Part shown: piece after piece, positions 35,661 through 44,363 of the stretch
How positions within the stretch are numbered: position 1 is the stretch's first letter
How the letters are laid out: every line of letters starts with the position of its first letter
DNA from: Mitsuaria sp. GD03876
GTDB taxonomy: Bacteria; Pseudomonadota; Gammaproteobacteria; Burkholderiales; Burkholderiaceae_C
NCBI RefSeq assembly: GCF_029840635.1
Contig: NZ_JAOCCU010000036.1
Coordinates: forward strand, 1-64,000
DNA: 64,000 nt
Direction: 5' to 3'
Notes under the pieces: model-generated
Told to the model about the DNA's origin: nothing
The model's input: only the letters and a program-made list of their open reading frames with translations
Database searches by the model: none
Position numbers and translations under genes: made by a program

Positions 35661-37085
35661 TTGTCGCGAAAACTTCTCACCCCCGGGCGGGCCGCCTTCG
35701 GGGCGGCCCTGCTGCTGCTGGCGGCCTTGGGCCTGCCCGTCGCGGCGCAGCCCCAGCCCGCGCCGGTCTCGCCGGTCCCGCCCCCCAGCGCGCCGGCCGC
35801 CGCGGCCAGCCAGGCGACGGCGTCGGCACCGGTCTCGGCCAGCGCCCGCCGGCTCTATGACCGCAGCCGCGCCCAGCTGCTGCAGGTCCGCACGCTGTTC
35901 AACGGCAGCCAGGCCTCGGTGGGCTCGGGCTTCGTGGTCAGCGCCGAGGGCCACGTCATCACCAACTACCACGTCGTCAGCCAGCACGCGCTCGAGCCCG
36001 AGCGCTACCGGCTGCAATACCAGACCCCCGAGGGCGACGGCGGCGACATCGAGCTGCTGGACTTCGACGCCCGGCGCGACCTGGCGCTGCTGCGCATCGT
36101 GGCCAAGGGCGGCGACCCGAAGGCCGATCCCAAGGGCGTGGTCGCGCGCATGACCGGCACGCCGCTGGTGTTCCGCAAGGCGGACCAGCCGCTGGGCAAG
36201 GGCGAGCGCATCTATTCGATGGGCAATCCGCACGACGTCGCGTTCGCCGTCGTCGAGGGCACCTACAACGGCCTGGTGGAACGCAGCTTCGACCCGCTGA
36301 TCTACTACTCCGGCTCGATCAACCCGGGCATGAGCGGCGGGCCGGTGCTCGACGAGGACGGCGAGATCGTCGGCATCAACGTGTCCACGATGATCTTCGC
36401 GCAGCAGATGAGCTTCCTCGTGCCGGCGCAGCACGCGGCCGCGCTGCTGGCGCGCAGCCGTGGCGCGGCGCCGATGAAGGGCGCCGCCTGGCCCAAGCTG
36501 CGCGAGCAGCTGATGGCCTACCAGGACGAGCTCTCGCGCAACTTCCTGGCGCAGCCGTGGCGCACGCTGACCCACCCGCGCTACCGCTTCCCGATCCCGC
36601 AGGAGCAGTACATGCGCTGCTGGGGCAGCGGCACCTCCGCCGACGCGCAGGGCCTGCAGATGCAGCGCACGCAATGCCGGATGGAGCACGCGCTGTTCAT
36701 CAGCGAGACGCTGCAGACCGGTTACTTCGGCGTCACCGAGGAGGTCTACGACGGCAGCAAGCTCGGCGCGATCCGCTTCGCCAACATCTACTCCGCCAGC
36801 TTCCGCAACGAGCGCCTGGGCGGTCCCGACCGCGACCGCACCGCGCCTTACTGCAAGGAGGACTTCGTCCAGCAGAAGGACGGCCCGCCGCTGCGCGCGG
36901 TGGCCTGCCTGCGCGCCTACCGCAAGCTGGAGGGGCTGTTCGACCTGACGGTGCTGGTCACCAACGTGGATGCCGCCACCGAGGGCGCCCTGGGCCGCTT
37001 CGACGCCCGCGGCGTCAGCTTCGCGAATGCCACCAAGCTGACGCGCCACTACCTGCAAGGATTCGCATGGACCACGCCGCGGTAA
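35661..37085 (+). CDS. Secreted trypsin-like serine protease with novel C-terminal region
   Basis: 474 residues from TTG 35661, chosen because GGAG lies 10 bases upstream and the protein then begins with a signal sequence (AAFGAALLLLAALGLPVAAQ). After a Pro/Ala linker comes a DegP/trypsin-like domain (about residues 60-270): His in GHVITNYHVV, Asp in DFDARRDLALLRI, Ser in GSINPGMSGGPVLDEDGEI. There is no PDZ domain; instead a roughly 190-residue tail contains four Cys (RCWG, QCRM, YCKE, ACLR), possibly two disulfides. I do not recognise the tail. The end overlaps the FHA gene start by 19 bases. Confidence 0.82.
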   Translation: MSRKLLTPGRAAFGAALLLLAALGLPVAAQPQPAPVSPVPPPSAPAAAASQATASAPVSASARRLYDRSRAQLLQVRTLFNGSQASVGSGFVVSAEGHVITNYHVVSQHALEPERYRLQYQTPEGDGGDIELLDFDARRDLALLRIVAKGGDPKADPKGVVARMTGTPLVFRKADQPLGKGERIYSMGNPHDVAFAVVEGTYNGLVERSFDPLIYYSGSINPGMSGGPVLDEDGEIVGINVSTMIFAQQMSFLVPAQHAAALLARSRGAAPMKGAAWPKLREQLMAYQDELSRNFLAQPWRTLTHPRYRFPIPQEQYMRCWGSGTSADAQGLQMQRTQCRMEHALFISETLQTGYFGVTEEVYDGSKLGAIRFANIYSASFRNERLGGPDRDRTAPYCKEDFVQQKDGPPLRAVACLRAYRKLEGLFDLTVLVTNVDAATEGALGRFDARGVSFANATKLTRHYLQGFAWTTPR

Positions 37086-38125
37086 TCGAGATCGTCGACC
37101 GGGACGGTCATTGCCGGGAATCCCACAAGGTGCGCGCGTGGCCGCTGCGCATCGGGCGGTCGCCGGAATGCGACCTGGTGCTGCCGGATCCGCACCTGGC
37201 CGGCGCGCATGCGCTGCTGCACTGGGACCGCGGCGAACCCGCCGCCGAACGCGCCGACGAGATGCAGGCGGCCGACGCGGCGCCCGCCGCCGGCGGCCCG
37301 GTGCTGGAGCTGCTGCCCAGCCAGAACGGCGGCTGGCTCGACGGGCGCCGGCTCGCGACGGGCAGCCGCGCGGCGTGGCCGTCGTCGGCGCTGCTGCAGA
37401 TCGGCACGACGCGGCTGCGGCTGCGGACCTCGCTGGACGCGTTGCCGGCCGAGAAGCCGCTGAACCGCGCCGACGAGCCGGTCAAGCGCGACGCGCGGCC
37501 GTCGTGGTCGCTGCCGGCGATGCTGGTGGTGTGGGCGCTGATCCTGTGGGGCACGAACTGGGCCTCTAACGACGGCTCCGCGACCTGGGTCGACACCGTC
37601 AGCGCGCTGCTGGCGCCGGTGGGCGTGGCGCTCATCTGGGCGGCGCTGTGGGCGCTGGTGACGCAGCTGTTCCGGCACTGGTTCGCGTTCGGCGCGCACC
37701 TGTGGCGCGCGCTGGTCGCGACCGTCGCGATGCAGTTGCTCGAACTGCTGCTGCCGCTGGGCGCCTATGCGTTCAACGCGCCGCGCCTGCTGGCGCTGGA
37801 GACGCTGGTGATGTCGGTCGGCGCGGCGCTGCTGCTGTGGTGGCATGCGACCGTCGTCTGGCCACGCGCCTCGCGGCGCCTGGCCGTGGGCATCGGCGCG
37901 ATGTGCGTGGTCGGGCTCGTGCTGACCGTCGGCCGCAGGACCGAGCAGCAGTACTGGCTCGGCCCCAACTACATGGCCACCCTGGCGCCGCCGTCGCTGC
38001 GCGTCGCCTCGCCCAAGTCGGTGGACAGCTTCATCGACGGCATGGAGAAGCTCGAGGCACCGCTGCTCAAGCAGGCGGCGAAGCGCAACGACCAGGCCGG
38101 CGGGAGCGGGGACAACGAGGAGTGA
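37067..38125 (+). CDS. FHA-domain membrane protein, coupled to the protease
   Basis: 352 residues from ATG 37067 (AAGG 9-12 bases upstream), inside the 3' end of the protease gene. Residues 1-115 form an FHA-like domain: PLRIGRSPECDLVLPDPHLA, then a 40-residue insert, then QNGGWLDGRRLATG. The usual S-R-x-H is A-G-A-H here, so the Ser that contacts phosphothreonine is missing. Five hydrophobic helices follow (first LPAMLVVWALILWG, last GIGAMCVVGLVLTV), then a soluble tail of about 65 residues. With a cytoplasmic FHA domain the tail would be periplasmic, near the protease. The pair's function is unknown to me. Confidence 0.78.
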   Translation: MDHAAVIEIVDRDGHCRESHKVRAWPLRIGRSPECDLVLPDPHLAGAHALLHWDRGEPAAERADEMQAADAAPAAGGPVLELLPSQNGGWLDGRRLATGSRAAWPSSALLQIGTTRLRLRTSLDALPAEKPLNRADEPVKRDARPSWSLPAMLVVWALILWGTNWASNDGSATWVDTVSALLAPVGVALIWAALWALVTQLFRHWFAFGAHLWRALVATVAMQLLELLLPLGAYAFNAPRLLALETLVMSVGAALLLWWHATVVWPRASRRLAVGIGAMCVVGLVLTVGRRTEQQYWLGPNYMATLAPPSLRVASPKSVDSFIDGMEKLEAPLLKQAAKRNDQAGGSGDNEE

Positions 38126-38181
38126 CCTTCACGCCGGGGGCCAACAACCCCTGGCCCGCCCTGAGCCGCGTGGTAAAGAAT

Positions 38182-38299
38182 CCCTCGCCCCCGTGAGGGG
38201 GAGAGGGCAGGGTGAGGGGGAGGGGGAGGGCTGCTGGCTGGTGCTGATGCACCCCGAAGACCCCTCACCCCGGCCCTCTCCCCGCACGCGGGGCGAGGG
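38182..38299. repeat. Inverted pair of about 39-bp G/C-rich palindromic elements
   Basis: Two copies of one element face each other at 38182-38219 and 38261-38299, with about 41 bases between. Each is itself a hairpin of the form CCCTCGCCCC...GGGGAGAGGG. One has a CCGTGA loop region and the other CGTG. They lie between the converging FHA and acyltransferase genes, so they can act as terminators in both directions. The layout resembles paired REP elements (BIME-like). Confidence 0.7.
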
Positions 38300-38346
38300 A
38301 GTTCTCGGGGGGCCTCGCGAGGCGGTGCGAGGGAATCGTCGAGCGA

Positions 38347-39444
38347 TCAGGCGGTGGCCGCCGGCGCCGTGACCCGCCGGGGTGCGGTGCGCCGGCGCAG
38401 CCAGGCGACCACCGGCAGTTCGATGCAGCGGCCGATCAGCCAGCCGCCCAGCACCGCCGCCGCGACCGCGATCGCGAAGACCACGACCTCCGGCAACGCG
38501 CGGTAGAGGCCGGCCTTGGCCAGCAGCCCCAGCACCACGTTGATCAGCAGGCAGTGGCCGAGGTAGAGCGAGTACGACACCGCGCCCAGCCGCGACAGCC
38601 ACGCCGGCGTGCGCGCGGCGCGGCGCTGCTCCATCGCCACCAGCGTCAGCAGCACCGCCGAAGAGGCCAGGCCCAGCGCCACGCGGCCGCCGAAGCCATG
38701 CGCGCCGAACGGCCCGCTGCGCTCCAGGATCACGGCCGCGACGAAGGCCGCCGCGACCAGCCACCCCTGACGCTGCACCAGCGGCAGCAGACCGCGGCGC
38801 GCGACGAGCCCGGTGGCCACGCCGATCAGGAATTGCAGGCAGTGCGGATCGCCCAGCTTGAGCGGCAACGGGCCGGGCAGGGTGCCGAAGGCCTGCGCCA
38901 CCACCAGCACCGCCCAGGCGCCGTACAGCGCCAGCCCGGCCCGCAGATGGAGCAGCAGCACGCAGAAGCTCAGGTAGAAGAGCACCTCGTACTGCAGCGA
39001 CCAGGCGACGCCGACGTACTCCGGCGCCTGCCCGCCGATCCACAGCAGCAGCGTGCCGGGGATGTCGTCCGCGCCCAGCGTCGACACCGGCGTGCGTCCC
39101 GCCAGCCAGCGCGAGGCGATCGACGGCGCCGCCGTCATCGCCAGCACCATCCAGTAGATCGGGAACACGCGCACGAACCGCTTCCACAGGTAGCCGGGGC
39201 AGCGCGCCGCGCCGCGTCCCAGTTCCGCGTGGTGGACGTAGGTGATGATGAATCCGCTCAGGACGAAGAAGAAATCGACACCGACGTAACCGAAGTCGAA
39301 CACCCCGCCCAGCGCGACATGTCCCGAGAACTGCGGCACCCGCATCAGGTGCGTCGCATGCATGAGCACCACCGCCAGCGCGGCGAGCGCGCGGGCGGCC
39401 TCGATCGAGGCCAGCTTCGGGGCGTGGTCGGGGGTCGGGGGCAT
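38347..39444 (-). CDS. Acyltransferase-3 family membrane protein (OafA-like)
   Basis: 365 residues, ten or so membrane helices. Begins with LASIEAARALAALAVVLMHA, the conserved R-A-hA-hh-V-h-x-H motif with the catalytic His, and continues with GYVGVDFFFVLSGFIITYVH and RFVRVFPIYWMVL, all hallmarks of family 3 acyltransferases. These transfer acetyl or other acyl groups to extracellular polysaccharide or lipid sugars. No polysaccharide genes are adjacent, so the target is unknown. ATG 39444 is supported by homology of the N-terminus rather than by a good ribosome site. Confidence 0.9.
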   Translation of the reverse strand: MPPTPDHAPKLASIEAARALAALAVVLMHATHLMRVPQFSGHVALGGVFDFGYVGVDFFFVLSGFIITYVHHAELGRGAARCPGYLWKRFVRVFPIYWMVLAMTAAPSIASRWLAGRTPVSTLGADDIPGTLLLWIGGQAPEYVGVAWSLQYEVLFYLSFCVLLLHLRAGLALYGAWAVLVVAQAFGTLPGPLPLKLGDPHCLQFLIGVATGLVARRGLLPLVQRQGWLVAAAFVAAVILERSGPFGAHGFGGRVALGLASSAVLLTLVAMEQRRAARTPAWLSRLGAVSYSLYLGHCLLINVVLGLLAKAGLYRALPEVVVFAIAVAAAVLGGWLIGRCIELPVVAWLRRRTAPRRVTAPAATA

Positions 39445-39669
39445 GGCGCGGAGGCGGTCGGCGAGCCTGGGCAGGCCAGCACGTTAAGCCGCCGCCGCGC
39501 GGTGCGCTCGCCGCACGGCCCCTGGGACGAGGGAACCCTTCCAGGGGACAGCCCGCGCGGCGACCGCGTGACGACCGCGTTCGCGGGCCGTCCGCACCTG
39601 GCGCAAGACCGCCGCAATGGCGCCGGAATGGCGCGGGGATGCGGCAGGAATCGGTCGGAATCGGCCGGG

Positions 39670-40137
39670 TCAGTTGGCCGTCAGTCGTTTTTCCATGAAG
39701 ACGGCCGACGGGTCCGCGGGGTCGCCGCGGAACGGCGCGCGGCGGTCGTAGCCGAGCGTTTCGTAGAGCCTGAGCGCCTCGGGCTGGTGCACGCCGGTCT
39801 CCAGCCGCGCCGTTTCGATGCCGCGCGCGCGCAAGTGGGACTCGAGCTCCTCCATCAGGACCTTGGACAGGCCACGTCCCCGGAACTGTGGCTGAACGAA
39901 CATCCGCTGGATCTCGCCGTAGGCGCCGTCGTCGCCGTCCACGACCTTGACCGCGGCGCATCCGGCCAGCCATTCGGCCAGCCACACGCCTATGAAGCGC
40001 ACCTGCGGCTGGGCCAGCGCGTGCGGGTCCTCGAGGGCGGGGTTGCCGTTCGGATGAAGGGCCGCCAGGTACGCGTCCGATTGCGCCAGCAGGGACATCG
40101 CGGCGGGGCTGCGGGGGTCGAGGGGTTGGATCTGCAT
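39670..40137 (-). CDS. GNAT-family N-acetyltransferase
   Basis: 155 residues from ATG 40137; the in-frame upstream extension runs into the 3' end of rnpB and is rejected. The acetyl-CoA-binding motif A is YGEIQRMFVQPQFRGRGLSK (V-x-P-x-x-R-G-x-G-h), followed by ETGVHQPEALRLYETLGYDR typical of motif B. These enzymes acetylate small amines or protein N-termini; the substrate is not deducible. The 225-base gap to the acyltransferase shows nothing. Confidence 0.85.
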   Translation of the reverse strand: MQIQPLDPRSPAAMSLLAQSDAYLAALHPNGNPALEDPHALAQPQVRFIGVWLAEWLAGCAAVKVVDGDDGAYGEIQRMFVQPQFRGRGLSKVLMEELESHLRARGIETARLETGVHQPEALRLYETLGYDRRAPFRGDPADPSAVFMEKRLTAN

Positions 40138-40191
40138 GATCCCGAAGGTAGCAACCGATGTGCCCAGCGGTCCTCGACGTCCTGCAAGGGG

Positions 40192-40215
40192 TTGCAAGCC
40201 AATGTTCGCTTGCAA
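40192..40215 (-). terminator. Hairpin downstream of rnpB
   Basis: TTGCAAGC (40192-40199) and GCTTGCAA (40208-40215) form a perfect 8-bp stem with an 8-base loop, about 12 bases after the mature 3' end of the RNase P RNA. There is no T-run, so it may be a processing or stalling element, or an operator before the acetyltransferase gene. Confidence 0.4.
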
Positions 40216-40227
40216 ATCGTCATAAGG

Positions 40228-40562
40228 GTGAAGCAAGCCGATAGGCCGGATTCTGTGCGCGGGTCCTCTTGCGATTCCCCGCGTGACCGCCATTCCTCTG
40301 GGCCGGGCATCGCTGCCCGGCTCGGTGCCACCTACCCGCCAGCTCTGCGAGCCGCATCGACGCTGGCCTACTTGGTGTTGCTGCGCGTAGAGATTGCCCG
40401 TTTCACCCGGAGCGGGCTTGCGCCCGCTCCGACTCGTCTCTGTTGCTCTGATCCTCGGCTTTCGCCGGGCAGCCGTTAGCTGCTACGCCGCTCTATGCAG
40501 TCCGGACCTTCCTCCAGTGCCGTGTTTCCACGATCGCACCAGCGGCGGTCTGGCTTGCTTCA
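40228..40562 (-). ncRNA. rnpB: RNase P RNA (bacterial class A)
   Basis: About 335 bases on the minus strand; ends are approximate (a few bases). The 5' part contains GAGGAAGGTCCGGACT (complement of 40499-40514), the universal P4/CR-I motif. The 3' part contains AGAGGAATGGCGGTCACG (complement of 40282-40299, CR-V) and ends with the complement of 40228-40255 (CAGAATCCGGCCTATCGG then CTTGCTTCACC). The 5' start GTGAAGCAAGCCAGACC pairs with the 3' GGCTTGCTTCAC to close helix P1/P2. It is the catalytic RNA that matures tRNA 5' ends. Confidence 0.95.
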
Positions 40563-40574
40563 CGGGGCGGGAGT

Positions 40575-41552
40575 CTACCCGACCAGCAGCGCCTCGATCG
40601 TCGTCTGCACCGCCAGCGCCTCGGCGAAACCGGGCAGGCTGTGCGATCGGCCCTCCAGCATCGCGGCCCAGTGGTAGAGCTGGTCGGTCATGCCGTTCAT
40701 GCGCAGCGTCTCCGCGTCGCCCAGGCTCTGCACCCGCTCGCCCTGGCGCTGCTGGGTGACGCCGAACCAGTCGCGCAACTCGATCTCGCCCTCGCTGGCG
40801 CGCCACAGCATGCGGTTGTCGTCGGCGCGATCGCCGCCCAGCGACGCCCGGATCGTCACCGGCACGCCCGCGGCGACCAGCTCGGCCTCGAGCGCGCGCT
40901 CCGAGCCGATGCCGTCCTCCGGATAGTCGACCTGGCTGCGCACGACCTGCGCCGGGCCCAGCACCCGCTGCAGCACGAAGATGAAGTGCGACAGCACCTC
41001 GCGCGCGAAGCCGCCCTCGGCCCGCTGCGAGAGCCAGGCGCCCGCGCCGGCCTGCCACGGCCGCGGCCAGGCGGCGAAGCGCAGCTCGATGCTGACCTCG
41101 TTGAGCGCGCCCAGCGGCCGGCGCGAGGCCGCGCCGAAGGCCAGCTGCAGCTGCGCCAGCCCGGTCGACGACGCCAGCGAGTAATTCACCGCCGCGCGCC
41201 GCTGCTCCCGGCCGATGCGCTCGATGCAGGCGCGCGCGGCGGCGAAGTCGGTGGTCAGCGGCTTCTCGCACAGCACCGCCAGCCCGGCGTCGAAGGCGCG
41301 CTCGGTCAGCGCGATGTGCGGCCCCGGCGGCGTGGCGATGTACAGGCCGTGCAGGCCCGGCTCGCGGATCAGCGCCTCGGCGCCGGTGGCGGCCCGCAGC
41401 AGCGGGTAATGCGCCAGCGCCCGCGCCAGCACCTCGGGGTTCTCGTCCCAGACGCGGGTGACCCGCAGGCGCGCGTGCCCGGCCAGCCGCGCCAGCATCC
41501 GCTGGCCCATCACGCCGAGTCCCACCACCCCAATGCTCAACACGCCTGGCAC
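40575..41552 (-). CDS. Gfo/Idh/MocA-family oxidoreductase
   Basis: 325 residues from GTG 41552, which has GGAG 7-10 bases upstream; GTG 41543 and TTG 41540 are alternatives that start closer to the fold. The Rossmann motif is IGVVGLGVMGQRMLARLAGH. The family motif CEKPLTTDFAAARA (E-K-P) lies near residue 100. The C-terminal half is the alpha/beta dimerisation domain. Members are NAD(P)-dependent dehydrogenases of sugars, inositol or dipyrrin-like compounds; the substrate is not deducible. The stop lies 12 bases from the rnpB 5' end on the same strand. Confidence 0.85.
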   Translation of the reverse strand: MPGVLSIGVVGLGVMGQRMLARLAGHARLRVTRVWDENPEVLARALAHYPLLRAATGAEALIREPGLHGLYIATPPGPHIALTERAFDAGLAVLCEKPLTTDFAAARACIERIGREQRRAAVNYSLASSTGLAQLQLAFGAASRRPLGALNEVSIELRFAAWPRPWQAGAGAWLSQRAEGGFAREVLSHFIFVLQRVLGPAQVVRSQVDYPEDGIGSERALEAELVAAGVPVTIRASLGGDRADDNRMLWRASEGEIELRDWFGVTQQRQGERVQSLGDAETLRMNGMTDQLYHWAAMLEGRSHSLPGFAEALAVQTTIEALLVG

Positions 41553-41744
41553 CGCCGTCTCCGCCCGAAGTTCGCAAAGCTTCGCAGTGTAGGGGCCCCG
41601 CCACACTGGCCGACGCCGTCCGGCGGCACCGGGCGACCCGCGCACGCGATCCTCGCAAGCGGCGTTCCCGGCCGCCATGACCGTCGCCGCGGCGGCCCGC
41701 CGGGGGTATCGTCGGCGGCTTCCTCGCACGCTCGCATCGCACGC

Positions 41745-42971
41745 ATGAATCCCGAAGCCAGCCAACTGTGGCGCGCGCCGCGCTGGGCCCTCGCCATCCT
41801 GCTGGCCGCGCTGGCCACGGTGGGGCCGTTCTCCATCGACACCTACATCCCGGCCTTCGCCGGCATCGCCAAGGCGCTGGACGCCACGCCGGTGCAGATG
41901 CAGCAGACGCTGTCGGGCTACCTGCTGGGCTTCGCGGTGATGAACCTGTTCCACGGCGCGCTGTCGGACAGCTTCGGCCGCCGCCCGGTGGTGCTGTGGG
42001 GCATGGCGGTCTTTGCGCTGTCGTCGCTGGGCTGCGCGCTGGCCGGCAGCATCGGCCAGCTGGTGTTCTGGCGCACGGTGCAGGGCCTGTCGGCGGGCGC
42101 CGGCGTGGTCGTGTCGCGCGCGATCATCCGCGACATGTTCCCGCCGTCGGAGGCGCAGCGGGTGATGTCGCAGGTGACGATCTTCTTCGGCCTGGCGCCG
42201 GCGATCGCGCCGATGATCGGCGGCTTCCTGTACGTGCATGCCGACTGGCACGCGATCTTCTGGTTCCTGGTCTTTGTCGGCGCGCTGCTGTTCGCCGTCA
42301 CCTGGCGCCTGATGCCCGAGACGCTGCACCGCGACCACCGCCAGCCCTTCCACGTCGGCTCGCTGCTGCGCGGCTACCGCTCGCTGGTGGGCAGCCGCCG
42401 CTTCCTGCTGCTGGCGCTGGCCAGCGGCATCCCGTTCAACGGCATGTTCCTGTACGTGCTGGCCGCGCCGGTGTTCCTGGGCGAGCACCTGGCGCTGCAG
42501 CCGACCCAGTTCTTCATCTTCTTCCTGTTCAGCATCGGCGGGATCATGGGCGGCGCCTGGCTCAGCGGCCGCCTGGCCGGCAACATCACGCCGCGCAAGC
42601 AGATCCGGCGCGGCTTCCTGATCATGGGCGTCACCTCGATCGCCAACGTCGCGTGCAACCTGACGCTGGCGCCCAGCCCGTACTGGGCCTTCCCGCTGAT
42701 CAGCAGCTTCGCCTTCGGCTGGGCGCTGATGGTGCCGGTGGTGACGCTGCTGGTGCTGGACCAGGCGCCCGAGCGCCGCGGCATGGCGTCCTCGCTGCAG
42801 GCCTGCATCGGCAGCGCCGCCAACGGCCTGGTGGCCGGCGTGCTGGTGCCGCTGGTGATGCACTCGACGGTCACGCTGGCGCTGGCCTCGGCCGCGATGA
42901 TGTGCATCGGGCTGGTGTCCTGGACCTGGGTCAAGCGCGACATCCCGGCGCCGCCCGCGCCCGCCGCCTGA
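41745..42971 (+). CDS. Bcr/CflA-family multidrug efflux transporter
   Basis: 408 residues, 12 membrane helices. DHA1-type major facilitator: the first helix ILLAALATVGPFSIDTYIPA with the acidic residue typical of the Bcr/CflA group, motif A GALSDSFGRRPVVLWGM, and RTVQGLSAGAGVVVSRAIIRDMF in helix 4-5. It would export drugs or small metabolites by proton exchange. Start ATG 41745; the in-frame extension upstream lies antisense to the divergent oxidoreductase gene. The 192-base divergent gap holds no recognised site. Confidence 0.92.
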   Translation: MNPEASQLWRAPRWALAILLAALATVGPFSIDTYIPAFAGIAKALDATPVQMQQTLSGYLLGFAVMNLFHGALSDSFGRRPVVLWGMAVFALSSLGCALAGSIGQLVFWRTVQGLSAGAGVVVSRAIIRDMFPPSEAQRVMSQVTIFFGLAPAIAPMIGGFLYVHADWHAIFWFLVFVGALLFAVTWRLMPETLHRDHRQPFHVGSLLRGYRSLVGSRRFLLLALASGIPFNGMFLYVLAAPVFLGEHLALQPTQFFIFFLFSIGGIMGGAWLSGRLAGNITPRKQIRRGFLIMGVTSIANVACNLTLAPSPYWAFPLISSFAFGWALMVPVVTLLVLDQAPERRGMASSLQACIGSAANGLVAGVLVPLVMHSTVTLALASAAMMCIGLVSWTWVKRDIPAPPAPAA

Positions 42972-43149
42972 ATCGGCGCTCCGCGCTCCGCCCGCGGGCG
43001 CGCCGGATCCGTCACGGTCGGCGTGCGGTCCGCGCTGCCTGACCCGGCCGCCGGGCTCAAGAACCGTCGCCAGGCTCCGAAATAGACAGGACGAGCCCGC
43101 GCCCCGCGCGGCTGCCGCCCGCTCTCCCTTCCGCCCCGGAGCCCGTTCC

Positions 43150-44115
43150 ATGCCTCACCGTCCCGGCCTCGGCGCCTTGCTGCCGGCCGCCCTTTGCCTG
43201 TCCCTGCTGCTGGCCGGCGCCGCCCGCGCGGCCGAGCCGCCCGCGTCCGCGCCCGCGCCCGCTCCCAAGGGCGAGGCCCCCGAGCAGTTGCGCGACCGCC
43301 TGGCCGAGCGCCTAAAGGACGACACCGCGACGCTCAAGCTGAAGAAGGCGCCGGAGGACGTGCGCACCAGCAACCCGGTGGACCTGCGCGCCCGCCGCGC
43401 CGTGGCCAAGCCGGCGGCGGCGGCCTCCGCGGCGAAATCGGCCACGCCCTGGTCCTACGCCGGCGACGGCGCGCCCGACCGCTGGGGCCAGTTGCAGCCC
43501 GAGTTCCGCCAATGCGCGATCGGTACCCGCCAGAGCCCGATCGACCTGCGCGACACGATCAAGGTCGACCAGGAGGCGATCCAGTTCGACTACAAGGCGA
43601 GCAGCTTCTCGGTCGTCGACACCGGCCACACGATCCAGGTGAACGTCGCGCCGGGCAACACGATCCAGGTGATGGGCCGCCGCTACGAGCTGCAGCAGTT
43701 CCACTTCCATCGCCCCAGCGAGGAACGCATCAACGGCCGCCAGTACGACATGGTCGCCCACCTGGTCCACAAGGACGCCGAAGGCCGCCAGGCGACGGTG
43801 GCGGTGCTGCTGGAGCGGGGCCAGGACCAGGCGCTGATCCAGACGGTCTGGAACCACCTGCCGCTGGAACGCGGCGACACCTACGCCGCGCCGGTGCCGA
43901 TCGACCTGAACCAGTTGTTGCCCAAGGACCGCGCCTACTTCTCCTACATGGGCTCGATGACGACGCCGCCCTGCACCGAGGGCGTGCTGTGGATGGTGTT
44001 CCGCCAGCCGGTGCCGGTGTCGGGCCAGCAGATCTCGGTGTTCTCGCACCTGTACCCGATGAACGCGCGGCCGCTGCAGGCGCAGTCCGGCCGCCTGATC
44101 AAGGAATCGAACTGA
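43150..44115 (+). CDS. Periplasmic alpha-class carbonic anhydrase
   Basis: 321 residues. Signal peptide (core ALLPAALCLSLLLAGAARA), then an 80-residue charged extension, then the alpha carbonic anhydrase fold from about residue 98 (WSYAGDGAPDRWGQL). The three zinc His residues are in LQQFHFHRPSEE and MVAHLVHKDAEG. QSPIDL, GSMTTPPCTEGVLW and the two Cys that form the family disulfide (QCAIG and PPCTEG) are present. The enzyme interconverts CO2 and bicarbonate in the periplasm. The N-terminal extension (RDRLAERLKDDTATLKLKKA) is longer than usual and may be an anchor or coiled segment. Confidence 0.92.
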   Translation: MPHRPGLGALLPAALCLSLLLAGAARAAEPPASAPAPAPKGEAPEQLRDRLAERLKDDTATLKLKKAPEDVRTSNPVDLRARRAVAKPAAAASAAKSATPWSYAGDGAPDRWGQLQPEFRQCAIGTRQSPIDLRDTIKVDQEAIQFDYKASSFSVVDTGHTIQVNVAPGNTIQVMGRRYELQQFHFHRPSEERINGRQYDMVAHLVHKDAEGRQATVAVLLERGQDQALIQTVWNHLPLERGDTYAAPVPIDLNQLLPKDRAYFSYMGSMTTPPCTEGVLWMVFRQPVPVSGQQISVFSHLYPMNARPLQAQSGRLIKESN

Positions 44116-44197
44116 GGCCCGCCATGGGCCCGCCGACGGCCCGCTGAGGGCCTTCGCGCGCGACGACTGAGCCGCGGGAATCCTGTTTTCCGCTTTG

Positions 44198-44240
44198 GGC
44201 CGGTGCCCGTGACGATCGTCACGGCACCGGCCTTCTTCTT
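44198..44240 (+). terminator. Terminator after the carbonic anhydrase gene
   Basis: A 15-bp stem with a single bulged C: 44198-44213 pairs with 44218-44232 around GATC, followed by TTCTTCTT. It lies 82 bases after the carbonic anhydrase stop and upstream of the MCP promoter. Confidence 0.75.
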
Positions 44241-44363
44241 GGTGGAAACCCTTGGTTTGGGGCCGCGGGGCCGTCAAAATCCTCGCCGCCGCACGTGGGA
44301 CCGGTGCTTGCCTTGAGCTTGGTCAAGGACGTGCGCGCAAAAACTCCCCCAGGAATCCCCATC

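Noticed and set aside
38182-38299. CRISPR-like repeat
   Set aside because: Only two copies, in inverse orientation, with no spacers of regular length and no cas genes.
40138-40293. N-terminal extension of the GNAT protein back to 40293
   Set aside because: The extension lies within the 3' conserved part of rnpB.
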